Of a stretch of 64,000 nt of DNA, positions 17,711-37,051 are shown in pieces. Made by a program: the position numbers and the translations under genes. The stretch comes from Chrysomallon squamiferum (Eukaryota > Mollusca > Gastropoda > Neomphalida > Peltospiridae): contig CM022665.1 of assembly GCA_012295275.1 (NCBI GenBank), positions 37,765,433-37,829,432 of the forward strand, given 5' to 3'. The notes beneath the pieces were generated by a model, which was not told where the DNA came from, searched no databases, and saw only the letters and a list, made by a program, of their open reading frames with translations. Within the stretch, counting starts at the first letter, position 1, and each line of letters begins with the position of its first letter.

Positions 17711-17924
17711 TTTTTTTTTTTCTTGCCCATTTTCTTCATGTAGCATTCAAATAAATATAAATATAAAATGTTATAATATAATTAAAATAAATAATGTATC
17801 CCAGACTTCCAAAGAGAAAAGTACCAGTTAAACTGTACAACAACGTATTCCTTCGAATGTGACCAATATAAAAAGAACAAAACAAAACGCAATAGAAATG
17901 ACAAATTTTGACGGTGGTACACAT
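17711..17924 (+). repeat. Dispersed repeat family A, copy 1
   Basis: This stretch closely resembles 24635-24844 in the same orientation. Shared blocks include ATTCAAATAAATATAAAT, CCAGACTTCCAAAGAGAAAA, ACAACAACGTATT and ATAGAAATGACAAATTTT. The body is unlike any element I can name. Ends are approximate and no target duplication is visible. Confidence 0.8.
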
Positions 17925-20279
17925 ATAATGGCATAATGTTTACCAAATAATTTGTAATATATTTGTTAAGTATCATGTATCACTTAGCAAAATATACGTT
18001 TGTGTCTTTTATTTTGTTGATGTTTGTGTTTATACGTTTGTACTTATTATGCTTAGTACATTTAGATCCATCTAAAAAACAATTGTTTGGTTTTTTTTTT
18101 TTTTTTTAAAATCAAAATGGGTTTTAAAAAAAAAAAGGAAAGAAAGAAGAAAACAGACAAACTTTTATTACGTAAAGTACATGACATTTAATAAAAATGC
18201 GGGAAATGAAAGCTACCAAACACCTAAGGCTGGAATGCATTTCAAGTAACGTATTCTCGGTGTTGCCATAAACTGTTATTTGCCGATTGCCAACACCGAT
18301 AGGCCAGCAGCACATATCAGCAGGAAGTTTATCAAAACCGCGTCCTTGTTGTTTAGCGTGACGCCAGGTGATACGAACCGAAAACTCGACCATTAATAGA
18401 CGCTCGGTGTTTGCCAGAGCCTATAACTCATCATACGTACCATATGCCAATTCATAAAATATTATTCTCTATTTTGACAGCAGGTAGTTTTTTTATTTTG
18501 TTTTTTATGTATGCACTTCCTGCTGCACCGACTGCATCATGCCAAAAGTCGTTACCATCTGTTCATCATCGTTTGCATTTTCGGCGTCGTTCGGATTCGC
18601 AACGCACGTACAAAACCTATGTTTGATTATTTTACACTTATTGATGCACTGGGCTATGGGCATTCTTCAAGCATCGTGCATGCAGTCGTTCAGGAGCAAA
18701 TAATTCCTGCAGTGTTGAATTCTTGCAGGTTATTTCGTTCCTGAATGAGTCTTTGATTTGGTGTGTGAATATCACTTTATACTCACTTCTCCGTCGTAAA
18801 CACGAAACATCAGTCACTGCGCGTTCTTGGATCAGCTCAGTGAAAAGCTCTTTGGCAGTTATAGCGAGCCATGTAGAACGTCGCAAACGAAATTGCGTAA
18901 AGTATCAACAACGCATTTGACTGGAAATAAAAGACACAATAAGACCTATCCTACCTGTTATCGTAGTTTGCACGAAGGAACACAAAAAGCCTTGTGACGA
19001 AAATATCTGACTCACCAGGCATAACGATAGACTTTAAGATCAATAGCCTTTTTTATAATGTGTACAGCGCATTAACAGCTTTGTCTGTTTTCTATATTAC
19101 TTTATTAAAACATGATAGCGACAGTTCTTCATAAAAGTTTATCAGCTTCAGCGAATACTCTTGGGCCATCTCATCCCATACGTAAAACTAGCTTTATAGA
19201 ACATCTTCCTTTAAAACAAATAGCATTATCAAAGCGATTATATCTCATAATGGTTTATCTAGACAAATACTCACAAACGGAGAAACGTACAAACTCGAGT
19301 ATAATAAATAAGATAATTGATAAAGTGGCGTGCCCCGGCTAGTTATCGCTTTCCGGAATGGGAAAAACATACGTGTTTTGTAATCAATCTGTTCGACTGA
19401 GACAATGACCCTTCTTGAGGTCAGACGATAAAAGGAAGCTATTTGACCTCGCATGGCACGTGCCCAGGATTGACACTATCTGTGAAGAATGTAAAATATT
19501 CACGTATTTAAATGTAAATTATGCGTGCAGCTTATTCGTTTTTAATCAGAGAAATTTGTTTTCACATTCCAGTAGATAAAGACAGATTGTTTGGATACGA
19601 TTGTCCGGGAAATGATCCTTTGATGACGATAAGAGAACAATGGATCTCTAGTAGCTGTTACAATACACGTAGTTGTTAACAGTGTAAAATGTATTACTAC
19701 CTTCTTCTTCTTCTTCAGACCAATTATCAGCAGTTTATTCATCATCCTCACTCCCATTGGAAACACCAGTAAATGTATTGTGTACTATGCTGCCCTAGAA
19801 CGATCTCAGATTGATTGTGATAGTTATATTTTATAATTTTTTATTGTTTACTCCAATAAATTCTTTATTCATTAAAATTCGTTTATTATTATTCTAAACT
19901 CTTAGTTATTTAGGCCGAAGGCCAAAGTAGCGTAGCTTTTAAAATTGTTATAAAATATAATATTTGTTCTTTAATATTGTAATGAACTGATTAACAAACA
20001 ACATTTTCAGTTCATTGAAGTTATAAAATACAGTGGTTAGATTATATTACTGAAATTAAAAACCTCTAGATGCACCACTTTAACGATCTTACTGCGAGCA
20101 TAATAATTATTCTATTTAGATACTCGTGATAATTTTGACAGCAATGCTCTGTTTTAGTTAAGACACACACATATAAAATCTGATGATAATAAGTAAATAG
20201 ACTGCTTAAAGGCAGAGTCAAACGAACTGAAGATTCAGTGAATAACAAACATGTGGTAGTACTTCCACTGGCCTTGCCT

Positions 20280-20534
20280 TCACCCAATTCCTGTTTTTCT
20301 TCTACATAATATATCCATGTAAACATATCTCATGAGCTGAAACAGATAAGATATTTCATACGGAGGGGTTCGACAAGGAAATTGGTATCCATTTTCCGGG
20401 AAAACGATGGCTGGTTTTCTTTCATTCATATAATCCATTAGCTGCTTTGCTTTGCGTGGAAAATGCAAAGGTTTTGTTAGAACAGGATCAGCTAAATACA
20501 CTGGATGAATCTCGGAAATGCATTCGAACTGTTA
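20280..20534 (-). CDS. Possible unidentified exon, weak
   Basis: On the minus strand a splice-acceptor-like CATCTAACAG is followed by an open frame. It includes the peptide pieces PVYLADPVLTKPLHF and PRKAKQLMDYMNE, which look less like random AT-rich translation than neighbouring frames. No clear donor, start codon or partner exon is visible and I do not recognise the protein. A few residues (T-P-F spacing, a Tyr, then AIV) recall neuropeptide Y/F hormones, but the required RPRF-Gly ending is absent, so I give this no weight. It may be a chance frame. Confidence 0.2.
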
Positions 20535-20689
20535 GATGAAATCCTGCAAATAGATCATTCATACATTTATCATCATTACCACTGTTGTTACTATTATCAA
20601 ATTAAGAATAATAAGAACAACCATTACAGCAACCATTGTAAACTAATACTATTACAGGTATTACCAGAAATATGACTATCACCACGTCC

Positions 20690-20900
20690 AATACTACTAC
20701 TATTACTACCATTGCCACTACTACTACTGCTACTACTACTGCTTCTACTGCAACTACTACTACTACTACTACTTCTAATATTCCACTAGCAAACTACTTC
20801 TACTACCTCATCTACTACTAATACTGCTATTATTACTTATACTACTACTACTACTACTATCACTACTAACACTACTGAAGCTGCTATCTCTACTGCAACA
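20690..20900 (+). repeat. Imperfect (ACT)n triplet zone
   Basis: ACT/CTA triplets with many substitutions, same type as the zone at 2190-2420. Confidence 0.85.
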
Positions 20901-21150
20901 ACGTTATTATTACATCTAGTGCTAATACTGTTACAATTAGTGTTATTGCTATGACTTTTCTATTACTATTACTAGTAAACGTAATCACGTATTGCGATTT
21001 AGTTTAGAATTTTAAAAAACAAAACCTGAATCACTGCAGTAAGGTTTTCCTCTGTCAAACAAAAATTAACTATCTTCTTCGTTTGTCTGGGTTGCATCTG
21101 CAGCTATCATCTTCTGTGATACGAAATTATACTGCAGTGTCCCTGTCATG

Positions 21151-21290
21151 ATGTGATGAATCGTGACAAATCATTTTAAATCGTTTCATTTCGTACAGAA
21201 TCGTGTCAAATCGTTTCTTATCGTGTCGAATAGCGTCAAATCATTTTTTTTATCGCATTATATTGCATCTAATATCATGTCATTAACATG
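21151..21290 (+). repeat. Degenerate 20-bp tandem repeat
   Basis: Five or more units based on ATCGTGTCAAATCGTTTCTT, with point changes between copies. Not coding. Confidence 0.7.
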
Positions 21291-22083
21291 TCAGTGTCAT
21301 TGCTTGTTAAATACGCGAAATGATTTTGCGTCTTACTAAAACAGCCACTGAATTCTGAAAGTGCAAAAACATTATTCAAAAAAACTATATTTTCAATATT
21401 GTTTCCGTATACTGACAACTCTTCTTCATCGGGAAGCACATAATGAACTTATGGTAACGATAACAGCTTGATAAATAAATTTAAAAAAAAATGGTTTACC
21501 TAACGTATAAGTCTATATATTGGTTATGAAAGCAAGGTAATATAACTCGCTTTACTGACGCGCCATAATCTCATGCGACCTGTAACACACGCATTAAAAT
21601 GTTTTCAGTAATTCTAGATTATAATGTGAAGCGCGTATCATTACGCAGTGGTCTGCGTGCTGTCAAAAGACATTAGAATTGCCTGGAACAGTTAGTGTCA
21701 GCACGTTTGAGTCATCTGTTGTATCTGAATTTATCAGATGCCACTTATAATGCAAACATGATGGAAAAACAGTTTAAGATGTTGCTAAAACTATACAGCG
21801 CAGACGGAGAACCTGCCACCGTTGTGAACGTATAAAGAGCGCTTGAAACAAAACAGAGAAAAAATCCGCCGTCCAGAATTAGAACGTGTGTTAATATAAG
21901 CATTACAGTTGATGTAATCAGTTCACCGCGGTAACTGCAGAGTCGCAGTCTTAAAAGCACGTAGGGCCTGTTCAAAGTCATGTCGAAACATTTAAAAATC
22001 AAAAAGAAACTTTTGGAAGGATTTACTGGGGGGGAAAAAGTGTGTGTGTGTTTTTGTGTCTGTTATCATTACCATAAGTGTGT

Positions 22084-22208
<125 letters not shown>

Positions 22209-23220
22209 TTTCAAAATGTGTAATAAAGGAAATAATATTAAAACGTTGATTTAGTTATAACGCTTTTTTTAATCATAGTACTCTTCCTGGTTTTCTTGAT
22301 TTTTACATTCTCCTTCATTCTGTCTGTCCCTTTAGTTATGGGGAATTGGTGAATAAAACGGTTAATGGAAAGATGTATGGAGAGATGATGAACAGAAATA
22401 TTAGTATTTTTCTGCCTTTATCTCATGATAAACGACACAACATTTGAATCTCTTTCATAACAAAGGAAATAAATCTTTATTAACATTTTTTTCTTCAAAT
22501 AACTGAAATGCATATGCATGCAAATCAAAGTCTGTAATATCACATTTTATAAGTCCAAGAGGGTAAATAAAAACTAGTGCGTACATAGTACTCTCATGAA
22601 ATATATATTTCTAACAGGTTTCACAATTAAATCAACCAACCACATACGTACATTTACAGTATGCCTTTTAATTAAATACTGCATTCTCAAGTGTGAATAA
22701 CTATACGTTTCCTTTTGTTAAGAAAAGGTGAAAAGGGTTTCCTGAATAAACCGTAATACAGGAAAGGGCTGTCCATTACTATTACATCATCATCGTAAAC
22801 ACGTACACGAATACAAATTATAATATAGGTACGTGTATATTCACTAGTGTTTTTCCCAACTAATAAGCAAAATAAATAAAGGAAGTGAACAATAATACAT
22901 AGACATTTCGAGTAGTTTTCTTTTTCTTTTTCATTTATTTATTTATTTATTTAGCTATTTCGTTAGTTAGTTAATTGTTTGCTTTTTTTGTTTTCTGCTT
23001 CTCTTACGTTCAGTTTACGATAGTTATCGTCTGTAAACAATTTATATCAGAGACAAATTGCCGAGCTTCTTGTAAGCAATGAAAAAGGAACCTACACAGG
23101 AGCGCATCCTAGTTTTAGAAAAGAGGAGACGATACCACTGTGGTGATATAAGGTTGCAGAGTGTATTTAATATATAAATGTTTCATTATTTACAAGAAAA
23201 AGAAAATGTCAAATAAAAAG

Positions 23221-23310
23221 TAATAGTTGCTGTAGTAGTAGCGGTAGTGGTAATAGTAGTAATATTAGCAGTAATTGTTGCAGCAGCAGCGGTAATGGTG
23301 TTAACATTCA

Positions 23311-23348
<38 letters not shown>

Positions 23349-23410
23349 ACAGTAGCAGTGGTAGTAGTAGTAGTAGTACTGGTAGCAATAGTAATGGTAA
23401 TGCAGCAGCA
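23221..23410 (+). repeat. Imperfect (GTA)n triplet zone
   Basis: GTA/GCA triplets with substitutions. A similar zone lies at 23877-23990, on the other side of the pogo-like remnant. Confidence 0.85.
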
Positions 23411-23429
23411 GTGGTAGAGGTATCGAACA

Positions 23430-23860
23430 ATTTATCTGACTTCCAGTAATCTGGAAAATCCAGAAAACTGGCTATTTTTATAACTGGCTACGTTTGAATT
23501 AGGCAGCGTTTTCAGTTTCCTTGACGCCAGTTCAAGTGAGAGTGGCGCTGTGTACGGCTGATCTCTTACAATAAGTTATTATTTGTTGCAGTTTATTCTC
23601 AGTTTCATTTATTATCATGTCTAAAAGACTAGCAGAAACACAGCTTGCTGGTGAAAAGCTTATTTTATTCAGCTATTTTAAGAATTGTAAGTGAATTAAT
23701 AAAGATCAAACAGACCCTCTTTTTAGTGTATTAATTCGTATCTGTTAAATACAGTTTTATATTTCATTGCATATTTTATATTTTTATTAAAGATTTAGCC
23801 TGTATCCAGAAATCCGACAAATCAAGAAATCCAGACAACTTTATGCTTGCCAGATAAATG
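23430..23860 (+). mobile_element. Pogo/Tigger-like non-autonomous remnant
   Basis: The left part (from ATTTATCTGAC, with AATCTGGAAAATCCAG) and the right part (AAATCCGACAAATCAAG, then GCCAGATAAAT) are imperfect inverted copies of one another. Strings of the ATCCGGA/AATCCGA type are typical of pogo-superfamily ends. A short frame from 23619, beginning MSKRLAETQLAGEKLILF, stops after about 23 codons. I cannot fix the exact ends or a TA duplication. Confidence 0.45.
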
Positions 23861-23876
23861 GATATATATAGTAGAA

Positions 23877-23990
23877 ACAGTAGTAGTAGTAGTAGTAATA
23901 GTAATAGTAGTAGTAGTAGCAGTAGTAATAGCAGCAGAGTCGTAGTAGAAGCAGTGGTAATAATAGTAGTGGTAAGAACAGTAGTTGTAT
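23877..23990 (+). repeat. Imperfect (GTA)n triplet zone
   Basis: GTA triplets with AAT and GCA substitutions. The Tyr-rich minus-strand frame is an artefact. Confidence 0.85.
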
Positions 23991-24510
23991 TATAGAAATA
24001 AATACATAACCTTCAGTCAGGGAAAACAAAGGGGTGGCGAGGATGATCTACGTATGATACACAGTTTTCATGTGAACGTCTAACCTAACTAGGCAGAACG
24101 GAAGTGAAGTATACCATTACCTGATTTACATTCCGTTTTGAAAGACGAGTTTTAATAGCAAAACCTGACAGGCGTGTGATTACCAGTTTAACAAGGAAGA
24201 CGTACCAGCTGGTAAACGGCTGGCCGGGCCTCTGTACTGGAAAGTTTGAAAAACGAAGACAAAGAATAAAATAGTTTTCGAATTAAAATTATTTACAATC
24301 TTTAGTGGTTCTTTTGAAACTGGGTTAATTACTACTTGTTGTGTAACTTTTAAAATAATTTTTAATTAAAATTACTGTTGAACTCTGGTTCATTTAATTT
24401 CCGGTTCTTTTCGATGTATTTGATGGCTCAGAACTTAAGACAGGGTACGTAAAACTGGTGTCCTGTTTGGAAAGGTGTACAATTACAGTATCGACTTTTC
24501 TGTAAGTAAT

Positions 24511-24549
<39 letters not shown>

Positions 24550-24634
24550 GCTTTCGGAAGATACGGTAATCCTGGGAAACAGGAAAGGCTATTACCATCT
24601 GAAGTATACTCAAACTCTTAAATGATTTTTCAAC

Positions 24635-24844
24635 TTTTTTTATTGACCATGTTCTTCATATAACATTCAAATAAATATAAATGTAAAATGTAAAAATATA
24701 ACTATAATAAATAATTTATTCCAGACTTCCAAAGAGAAAAATATCGGTTAAACTCTACAACAACGTATTTTATCAAATGTGACCAAGATAAAAATACGAA
24801 ATGAAATGTCATAGAAATGACAAATTTTTTGCGGTAGTACACAC
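24635..24844 (+). repeat. Dispersed repeat family A, copy 2
   Basis: Partner of 17711-17924 in the same orientation, with substitutions and small indels throughout. Here it is followed within about 25 bp by a copy of family B. Confidence 0.8.
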
Positions 24845-24867
24845 TTCGCAAGACGCATACGTCACAT

Positions 24868-25167
24868 AGAATAACTGCATTGCAGTTTTACGACTCCGTA
24901 TAGCACAGCTATATTACCGTTTTACACAACATCGTTCAAATACATCAAACGTATTTTACACAATATTGTTCAAATACATCAAACATATTTTACACAATAT
25001 CGTTCAAATACATCAAACGTATTTCAACAAGAAATGTGTTATAATCTAAAAATAGACTAAAACATGTTTACATTGGAAAAAGTGAACTGCACCTCATAAC
25101 AGAGCTGACACTCTTGCTTAAGTGAACGATACCGTATATTTAGACTTTTAACTCTATTTCCTAAACT
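24868..25167 (+). repeat. Dispersed repeat family B, copy 1, with internal triplication
   Basis: Matches 34646-34874 in the same orientation. Shared blocks include CAGTTTTACGAC, TAAAAATAGAC, ACATGTTTACATTGGAAAAA, GCACCTCAT and CTCTATTTCCTAAAC. At 24920-25021 a 34-bp unit (TTTTACACAATAT plus GTTCAAATACATC and six more bases) occurs three times in tandem. The copy at 34.6 kb has one unit, so this copy has expanded. Confidence 0.85.
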
Positions 25168-27976
25168 CCTCTAAATCGATTTACATTCTTCAATACGTAA
25201 TCTATATTTCTATCTTGGTCAGTTTGGTCTCTTAATCTGATTTTGAACGTATTCTTGAAGAAAAACAAATATCACTAAAAGTAAATTATTTTAATTTATT
25301 GAAATAAACGTCGAGCTGACGTCTAGTCAGATATAACAAACAATATATATATTTATTTAACATTTAGTTAATTATATATCATGGAAAAAACTAGTTAAAG
25401 GACACTATTCTTAAAACAAACTGTAACATTTATATGGGTTTTTTTTGTTGAGAATTTGTAACAGGACTGTTGTATCGGAAAGAGAATCGCAGTAGTTAAA
25501 TTTACAAGTTCAGTAAGGTTCTCATGTGCTATACGTATTCCTTCATAAAGAATATTACAGAAAATTGATCAAATAACGTATAGTTAGTTATACTGTATCC
25601 ACTTATCTTCTCATTTTAACAGAAACAAATATATCATTTACGTCATTGGGGTGAATTTTAGAGGATTTTATTTTCACACTATACACAAAGTTAAAATATA
25701 AAGTAATAAAAGAAAGCAAAAAGAAATAATTAAGTTTCTAAGACAGCACTTCAAGTCAGTTACATGAACAGAGCCTACGATTCAGACTAAAATACATAAG
25801 AATTATTATCAGCGAAACAACTCACAACATTTTATGAATTAAGGAAAACAAAGTGCACCAAGACAATATTTTCAAGTTATTACAAAAAAAACTTACTTTT
25901 ATTCATAAACCTAAGAGCCATTTGAAAGTTTTATACAGACGGCTTGTTTGGTTCCTTAATATTTTTAAAGTGGTCTTGATTTTTCTTTCATGTTTTATCT
26001 GAACTGACACTGAATGCCTCTTTTGAATTTACAGTTTTAATACTAATATATGGTGGTGAAACTTTCTGAATTTGAAACTAGTTAATAAACGCAGATGATT
26101 TTTTATTTTGACAAGAATTAATATCATCAGTTCAGATGTCTACAATACTACCTGCATTTTGTATTATAATAGTTTTTATAGAGTGGGGGGAAAATCTTTC
26201 AGCTGAGAGAAGCATCTATCTGTGCTTTTATGTATATACGATGCAGTCACATAACAGAGAAAGTTAATTTTTTTCATAACGTTCATTTTCTGTTGCATTG
26301 TATTTTAGTTTTTTGATTAAATAATATTATATCAAAGTCAGAAAAGGGTTCGGTTTGTTCAAATACTATCAGTGGTATCTGGATATTGTGTTTCACTTGT
26401 TTGTGGGACGACTGGGTTTAAATGATTATTATAATAAAAATACGACTCAAGTATCCCTTATTTATTATGGAGCATGCAAAATCCAGGGACTGGAATGACA
26501 TCATGATGCTGATTGGGCGAATACCCAAAGCGTTGACAAAATTTACAGCACCCAGGATTAAATTTAAAAAATCAAAAAAAAAAAAAAAAATTATAATAAT
26601 AATAAAATAAAATAAGATTCCACACACTATAGCACCACAACAAAAGTGAAAATTTACATCGTGTGTATCACCGAATCCGTTCTCAACACGAACATGTTAG
26701 AACACCGTAACTCACAGCAAGTGTTCGGTTGTCTTTTTTTCAGTTTAAGGTTTGTTACCGTTAGAACTCTCACAAACGTATTTACAACTGTACAGTATTT
26801 ACATGAAATCAGATTCGAAGAAAACAAAAGTCTACATGTGATGCATTTCAGACCAGATGCCATTTCAGTGCAGATGAGTGTGTTCTGTAATGGAATGGTT
26901 TTCAAGTGGTAAATTCACAAACTTGCTACACTAAACTCCGTTCCCTGCTATTAAGACTAGAAGCACTAATGCTGATATGAATGATAATGCTCGTTCTAAG
27001 TTTTTAAGTTAACTGCCACTAAATTTGGCGATTTTTAATTAACAGATAGGCACTTTAATTCCAATCCAAGGCTACGGGTAGACAACAATTTAAATTAGTT
27101 TTTTGGGCTAGCGTCTGAAACTATAAGCTTGCGCATACGCTGAATCATTAGTACATCTTCAACAAAGTCACGTTTATCTTTCATCTTAGTAAAACACCCT
27201 TAAAGCAAGTTGTTTCGAAACTGATCTATCTTCAGGCATGTTTTATCCAACGTCTGGTGTACATCTGTAACTTCCGACATTCTATGCACGGTAGCTGAAC
27301 GCAAGGACGTTAATCTTCCAAACAACTGGACATGAATGAAGCTGGCGGTTTTTTTTGTTTGTTTGTGGTTCTCACTGGTGAACGGTAGACCAATATTCAT
27401 GGTGCTCTTTTTTCCCGGCTATTTCCGGGACGGCTAATAGTGACGATGAAGTAACCCCTATCCCGCGATCTGCAGCGTAGCATGCAAGAAAGTGAGAACG
27501 GGTAACTGGGACATTGATTTCATTAACGTGTCGTCTGTTTAGTGCGATCTTCGAATCTGATGTGAACGTCTGCCTGTAATGCAACAACAGAGAATAAATA
27601 AATAAATACATAAATAAATACTCACAGCAACATATATATAAAAGTTGATTAAGACATTTGTGGTAAATGTTTAAATAAAAATTCAAAATATTCAAAATAT
27701 GACAGCTATAATACATATTGCCGACTAACAGTTTGTTAAATATTAATAATCTAATCTGGGTATGGGGGAATGTGTTAATATTATTTTCAGTAAGATGTAG
27801 GTATAATTATAATACTTGAAACAAATTCTATTCTAAACCATAAGTCCGGTAAACATATGACGTCACTTATTGTTATTGAATAGTTTCCCATTTCGAAATG
27901 AAGCTGATTTCACGATGGTGTATAATTAATGTTTAATTATAATACAACACGGGATAACACCCTGAAGTAAAATAAT
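25168..27976. other. No confident gene
   Basis: AT-rich unique sequence to about 26.6 kb. From 26.65 to 27.58 kb GC is a little higher and two minus-strand frames (27200-27400 and 27372-27570) overlap behind an acceptor-like TTGCATTACAG. I recognise neither product and see no partner exon. They could be the end of a lineage-specific or non-coding transcript. Confidence 0.45.
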
Positions 27977-29270
27977 TAGGGTAAGGTGGGGTAATTCTGG
28001 CCCCCAAGGTATATTATGACTTACAGCCACTATTCTGCTTCTGGAACTTTGTTGATATAAACAGAACCTTCCTATCTCTCATTAGAACAAAGGATGTAGG
28101 TAATCAGCCATTTACACATGGAGTATTGTGGCCATGAAAGTAATGAAAACAACTTGGTTGTAAACAAAAGTGCATTTTGAGGTTTCAAAGTTAGGTTATT
28201 TTTTTTAGTTCTATAGACATAAGATTAGTGATAACTTGTAAAAGGTAAACATAAAATCAGTTATTAAGTTCAGCAGAAGAAACTTCATGAATATGTGGTA
28301 ATTAGGCAAGAAATATGTGTTTTATTTAACTCCACCACTTGGGGCAATTCTGACCCCTATAGATGGGGTAAAACTGGCCCCCGTATGTGGTGGTGAAATC
28401 AATAGTTTGGGCATTCATACAGTCCATTCTGAGTTTTATTTAAGTTTCTTGAAACAATTGAAAGTCCACGGTCCATCTGGTGGGGCACGTCGTTAAACTT
28501 AAAATAAAATCAAGAGGATGAGGTATGCTGAGGCATTGACAGAAGAAGACAGTGTCAAGAAGTATGAAGAGGTATGAAGAAGAGGAAGGAGGAAGAAAAG
28601 GCAGAAAGAGAGCAAAGGTGAGAGAGGCAAAAAAAGAAACACAAAAAAACCAAAAGATTGAATGCTACGGCAGAACTGGTGGATGCAGACAAAGAAAACG
28701 TTGGTGGTGACGAGTCTGAACTAGAAGACAGAGATGTAGTAGATACACAAGAAAAATGTGAACTCTGTGGCAGAGTTGATGATGGAATGAATTCCGACGA
28801 GTTCATAGGATGTGATAGGTACCCAAATTGGGATTGTCTTGCGCAAACCTCGAAATCCCAGCTGGTGCGGACTTGAAAGATATTGTATTCTTGTGTGATA
28901 TTTGTCAAAGAGTTTTGTTTATTGAAGTTTTGAATCTGTCTTGTATAATGATTAGGACTAATTATTATTAGTAGTAAACAATGATTACATAGCAATAATC
29001 AGTACAACTGATTTGAGGACCAAAATACATCATGAATGTGGGGGCCAGATTTATCCCAAATCGTCGGGGCAAATCTGGCCCATGAAAACAATTTTTAACC
29101 TGGTTCCCATTTCAAAAGTATAAGCACTATGCATCTAGTGTCTGTGTGTTTTGGAGCAGAAATGCATATACTACACATTATTAACTTCAGTTTGTTGTTT
29201 ACTTTTGTCTTTGAAGCTATAGGTGAGGTTGAATGGAAAAGGGGGCACGAATTACCCCCACCTTACCCTA
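27977..29270 (+). mobile_element. 1.29-kb Tc1/mariner-pogo-type element with TA target duplication
   Basis: The element spans 27979-29268 and is flanked by TA at both ends. The left end reads GGGTAAGGTGGGGTAATTC and the inverted right end GGGTAAGGTGGGGGTAATTC, followed on both sides by G-C-rich GCCCCC. Related C-rich motifs recur inside, at about 28339-28385 and 29036-29085. The plus strand has a degraded Lys/Glu/Arg-rich stretch at about 28560-28660 and then a frame with CELCG, EFIGCD and NWDC, resembling a decayed PHD-type zinc finger. Such a basic tail plus PHD finger is known at the C-terminus of some pogo-like transposases. No DDE catalytic core is visible, so the copy is an internally deleted, non-autonomous remnant. 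Confidence 0.8.
28658..28876 (+). pseudogene. Decayed PHD-like tail of a transposase
   Basis: An acidic run (ADKENVGGDESELEDRD) leads into C-x2-C, then FIGCD and NWDC, which follows the order of a PHD finger but lacks several ligands (CDRYPNW where CD-x-C-x-x-W is expected). The frame has no start codon of its own and ends at a stop after QLVRT. It sits wholly inside the TA-flanked element and so belongs to it, not to the host. Confidence 0.55.
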
Positions 29271-29384
29271 CATGTTATAAATTCACTTCCTCAAGCTTCT
29301 GAAAACCCGAAGGATACGTGAGAAACATTAAGATCTCTTTATCACAGCTTTATCATAATTAACGACTTCGAGACTATGCTCACA

Positions 29385-36059
<6,675 letters not shown>

Positions 36060-36500
36060 ATCCGCTTGTCAAGCTTACGCGAAAAATTATAGTAGTAGTA
36101 AAAAAAAAAACTGTTCCAGGCTTACGCGCTTCTCAATAAACGTCTGCAGTTGTGCGTCTCATCCAAGGACGCTAAGAAATTCTGCCCTGCCATTCCCGCA
36201 GAAGTAATTTATAGGTTCATGCGATTACGTGTTTGTTTCGCTGGAATGTTGCGGTCAAAAGGTAAGTATTGCAAACAGGATGTTCAATTGATGAGAAATA
36301 ACAAGACGTTTTCGCGTATTTTGTTTCAGCCCTTTTGCCATATTTGTCATGCAATGAGTTTCAAGAGCGTTGCTATTGGTCAACAGAAAATATTTTCCCA
36401 CGAAGGGCGTGGCTTATGAAAATAAGTCGCGTGCCGATTTGCTCTCTTCGCTTATTGATAACAATACTCGAGGTTTTCCGTGGGAGAGAAAAACACGTGG
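36060..36500 (-). promoter_or_regulatory. Likely 5' UTR and promoter region of the Kunitz gene
   Basis: This interval lies directly upstream of the start codon and is richer in GC than its surroundings. On the minus strand it includes a CCAAT box (GACCAATAG, near 36370-36378) and a GC-type element (CCACGCCC, near 36405-36412). There is no obvious TATA box at a fixed distance, and the transcription start cannot be placed. Confidence 0.3.
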
Positions 36501-36968
36501 GTGAACAGGGAAACAGTTAACTGAGATAGAAACAAGGTTTTTAGCTAATAAAATCTGTATGTGCTGGATTTTTTCCCCTCCACTACAAAGAGTGTGCTTG
36601 CTTAGATAAGTTATTAATGGGTCGTACTTATATATGGCCAATATGTAGATGATAAAATATTTACTAGAAACACGTTCTCAGCATTACTGAAATATCTCCA
36701 GCTTGATACAAACGAGTAGGTGTATCGAAAAAAAAAAAAAAAAAAAAATGAATAAGTAAAATATTACTAAATAAGTGAAGAGAAAGGGAAAGTGTAGTTT
36801 CTTCGTAAACGGTTAGTAGCGGAGTTGTTTATTCCCTTACGTAAAAGACTAGTGAATGAGGCGCCAGGCCCAATTTTCTAGTCTATTGAGAGTTAGTGTC
36901 AGAAACAAGTATGTTAATGTCAACCAAAGGAGGAGAAAAAAATTACAGAAAGAATTTTGTTTTTTACT

Positions 36969-36969
<1 letters not shown>

Positions 36970-37049
<80 letters not shown>
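36970..37049 (+). repeat. (GA)n tract, about 80 bp
   Basis: Uninterrupted GA, followed by about 90 bp of looser purine-rich sequence. Confidence 0.97.

Positions 37050-37051
<2 letters not shown>

Noticed and set aside
18411-18626. Small frame with a hydrophobic, signal-like stretch
   Set aside because: No homologue recognised, no splice partners, and the hydrophobic run is T-rich DNA. Not enough to call a gene.
23221-23410. GTA/GCA triplet zone as a possible CRISPR-like or poly-Ser coding array
   Set aside because: It has no constant repeat plus unique spacer structure and is a degenerate triplet microsatellite in a eukaryotic genome.
27200-27570. Two overlapping minus-strand frames behind an acceptor-like site
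   Set aside because: Neither product is recognisable and they contradict each other in frame; noted only in the region entry.
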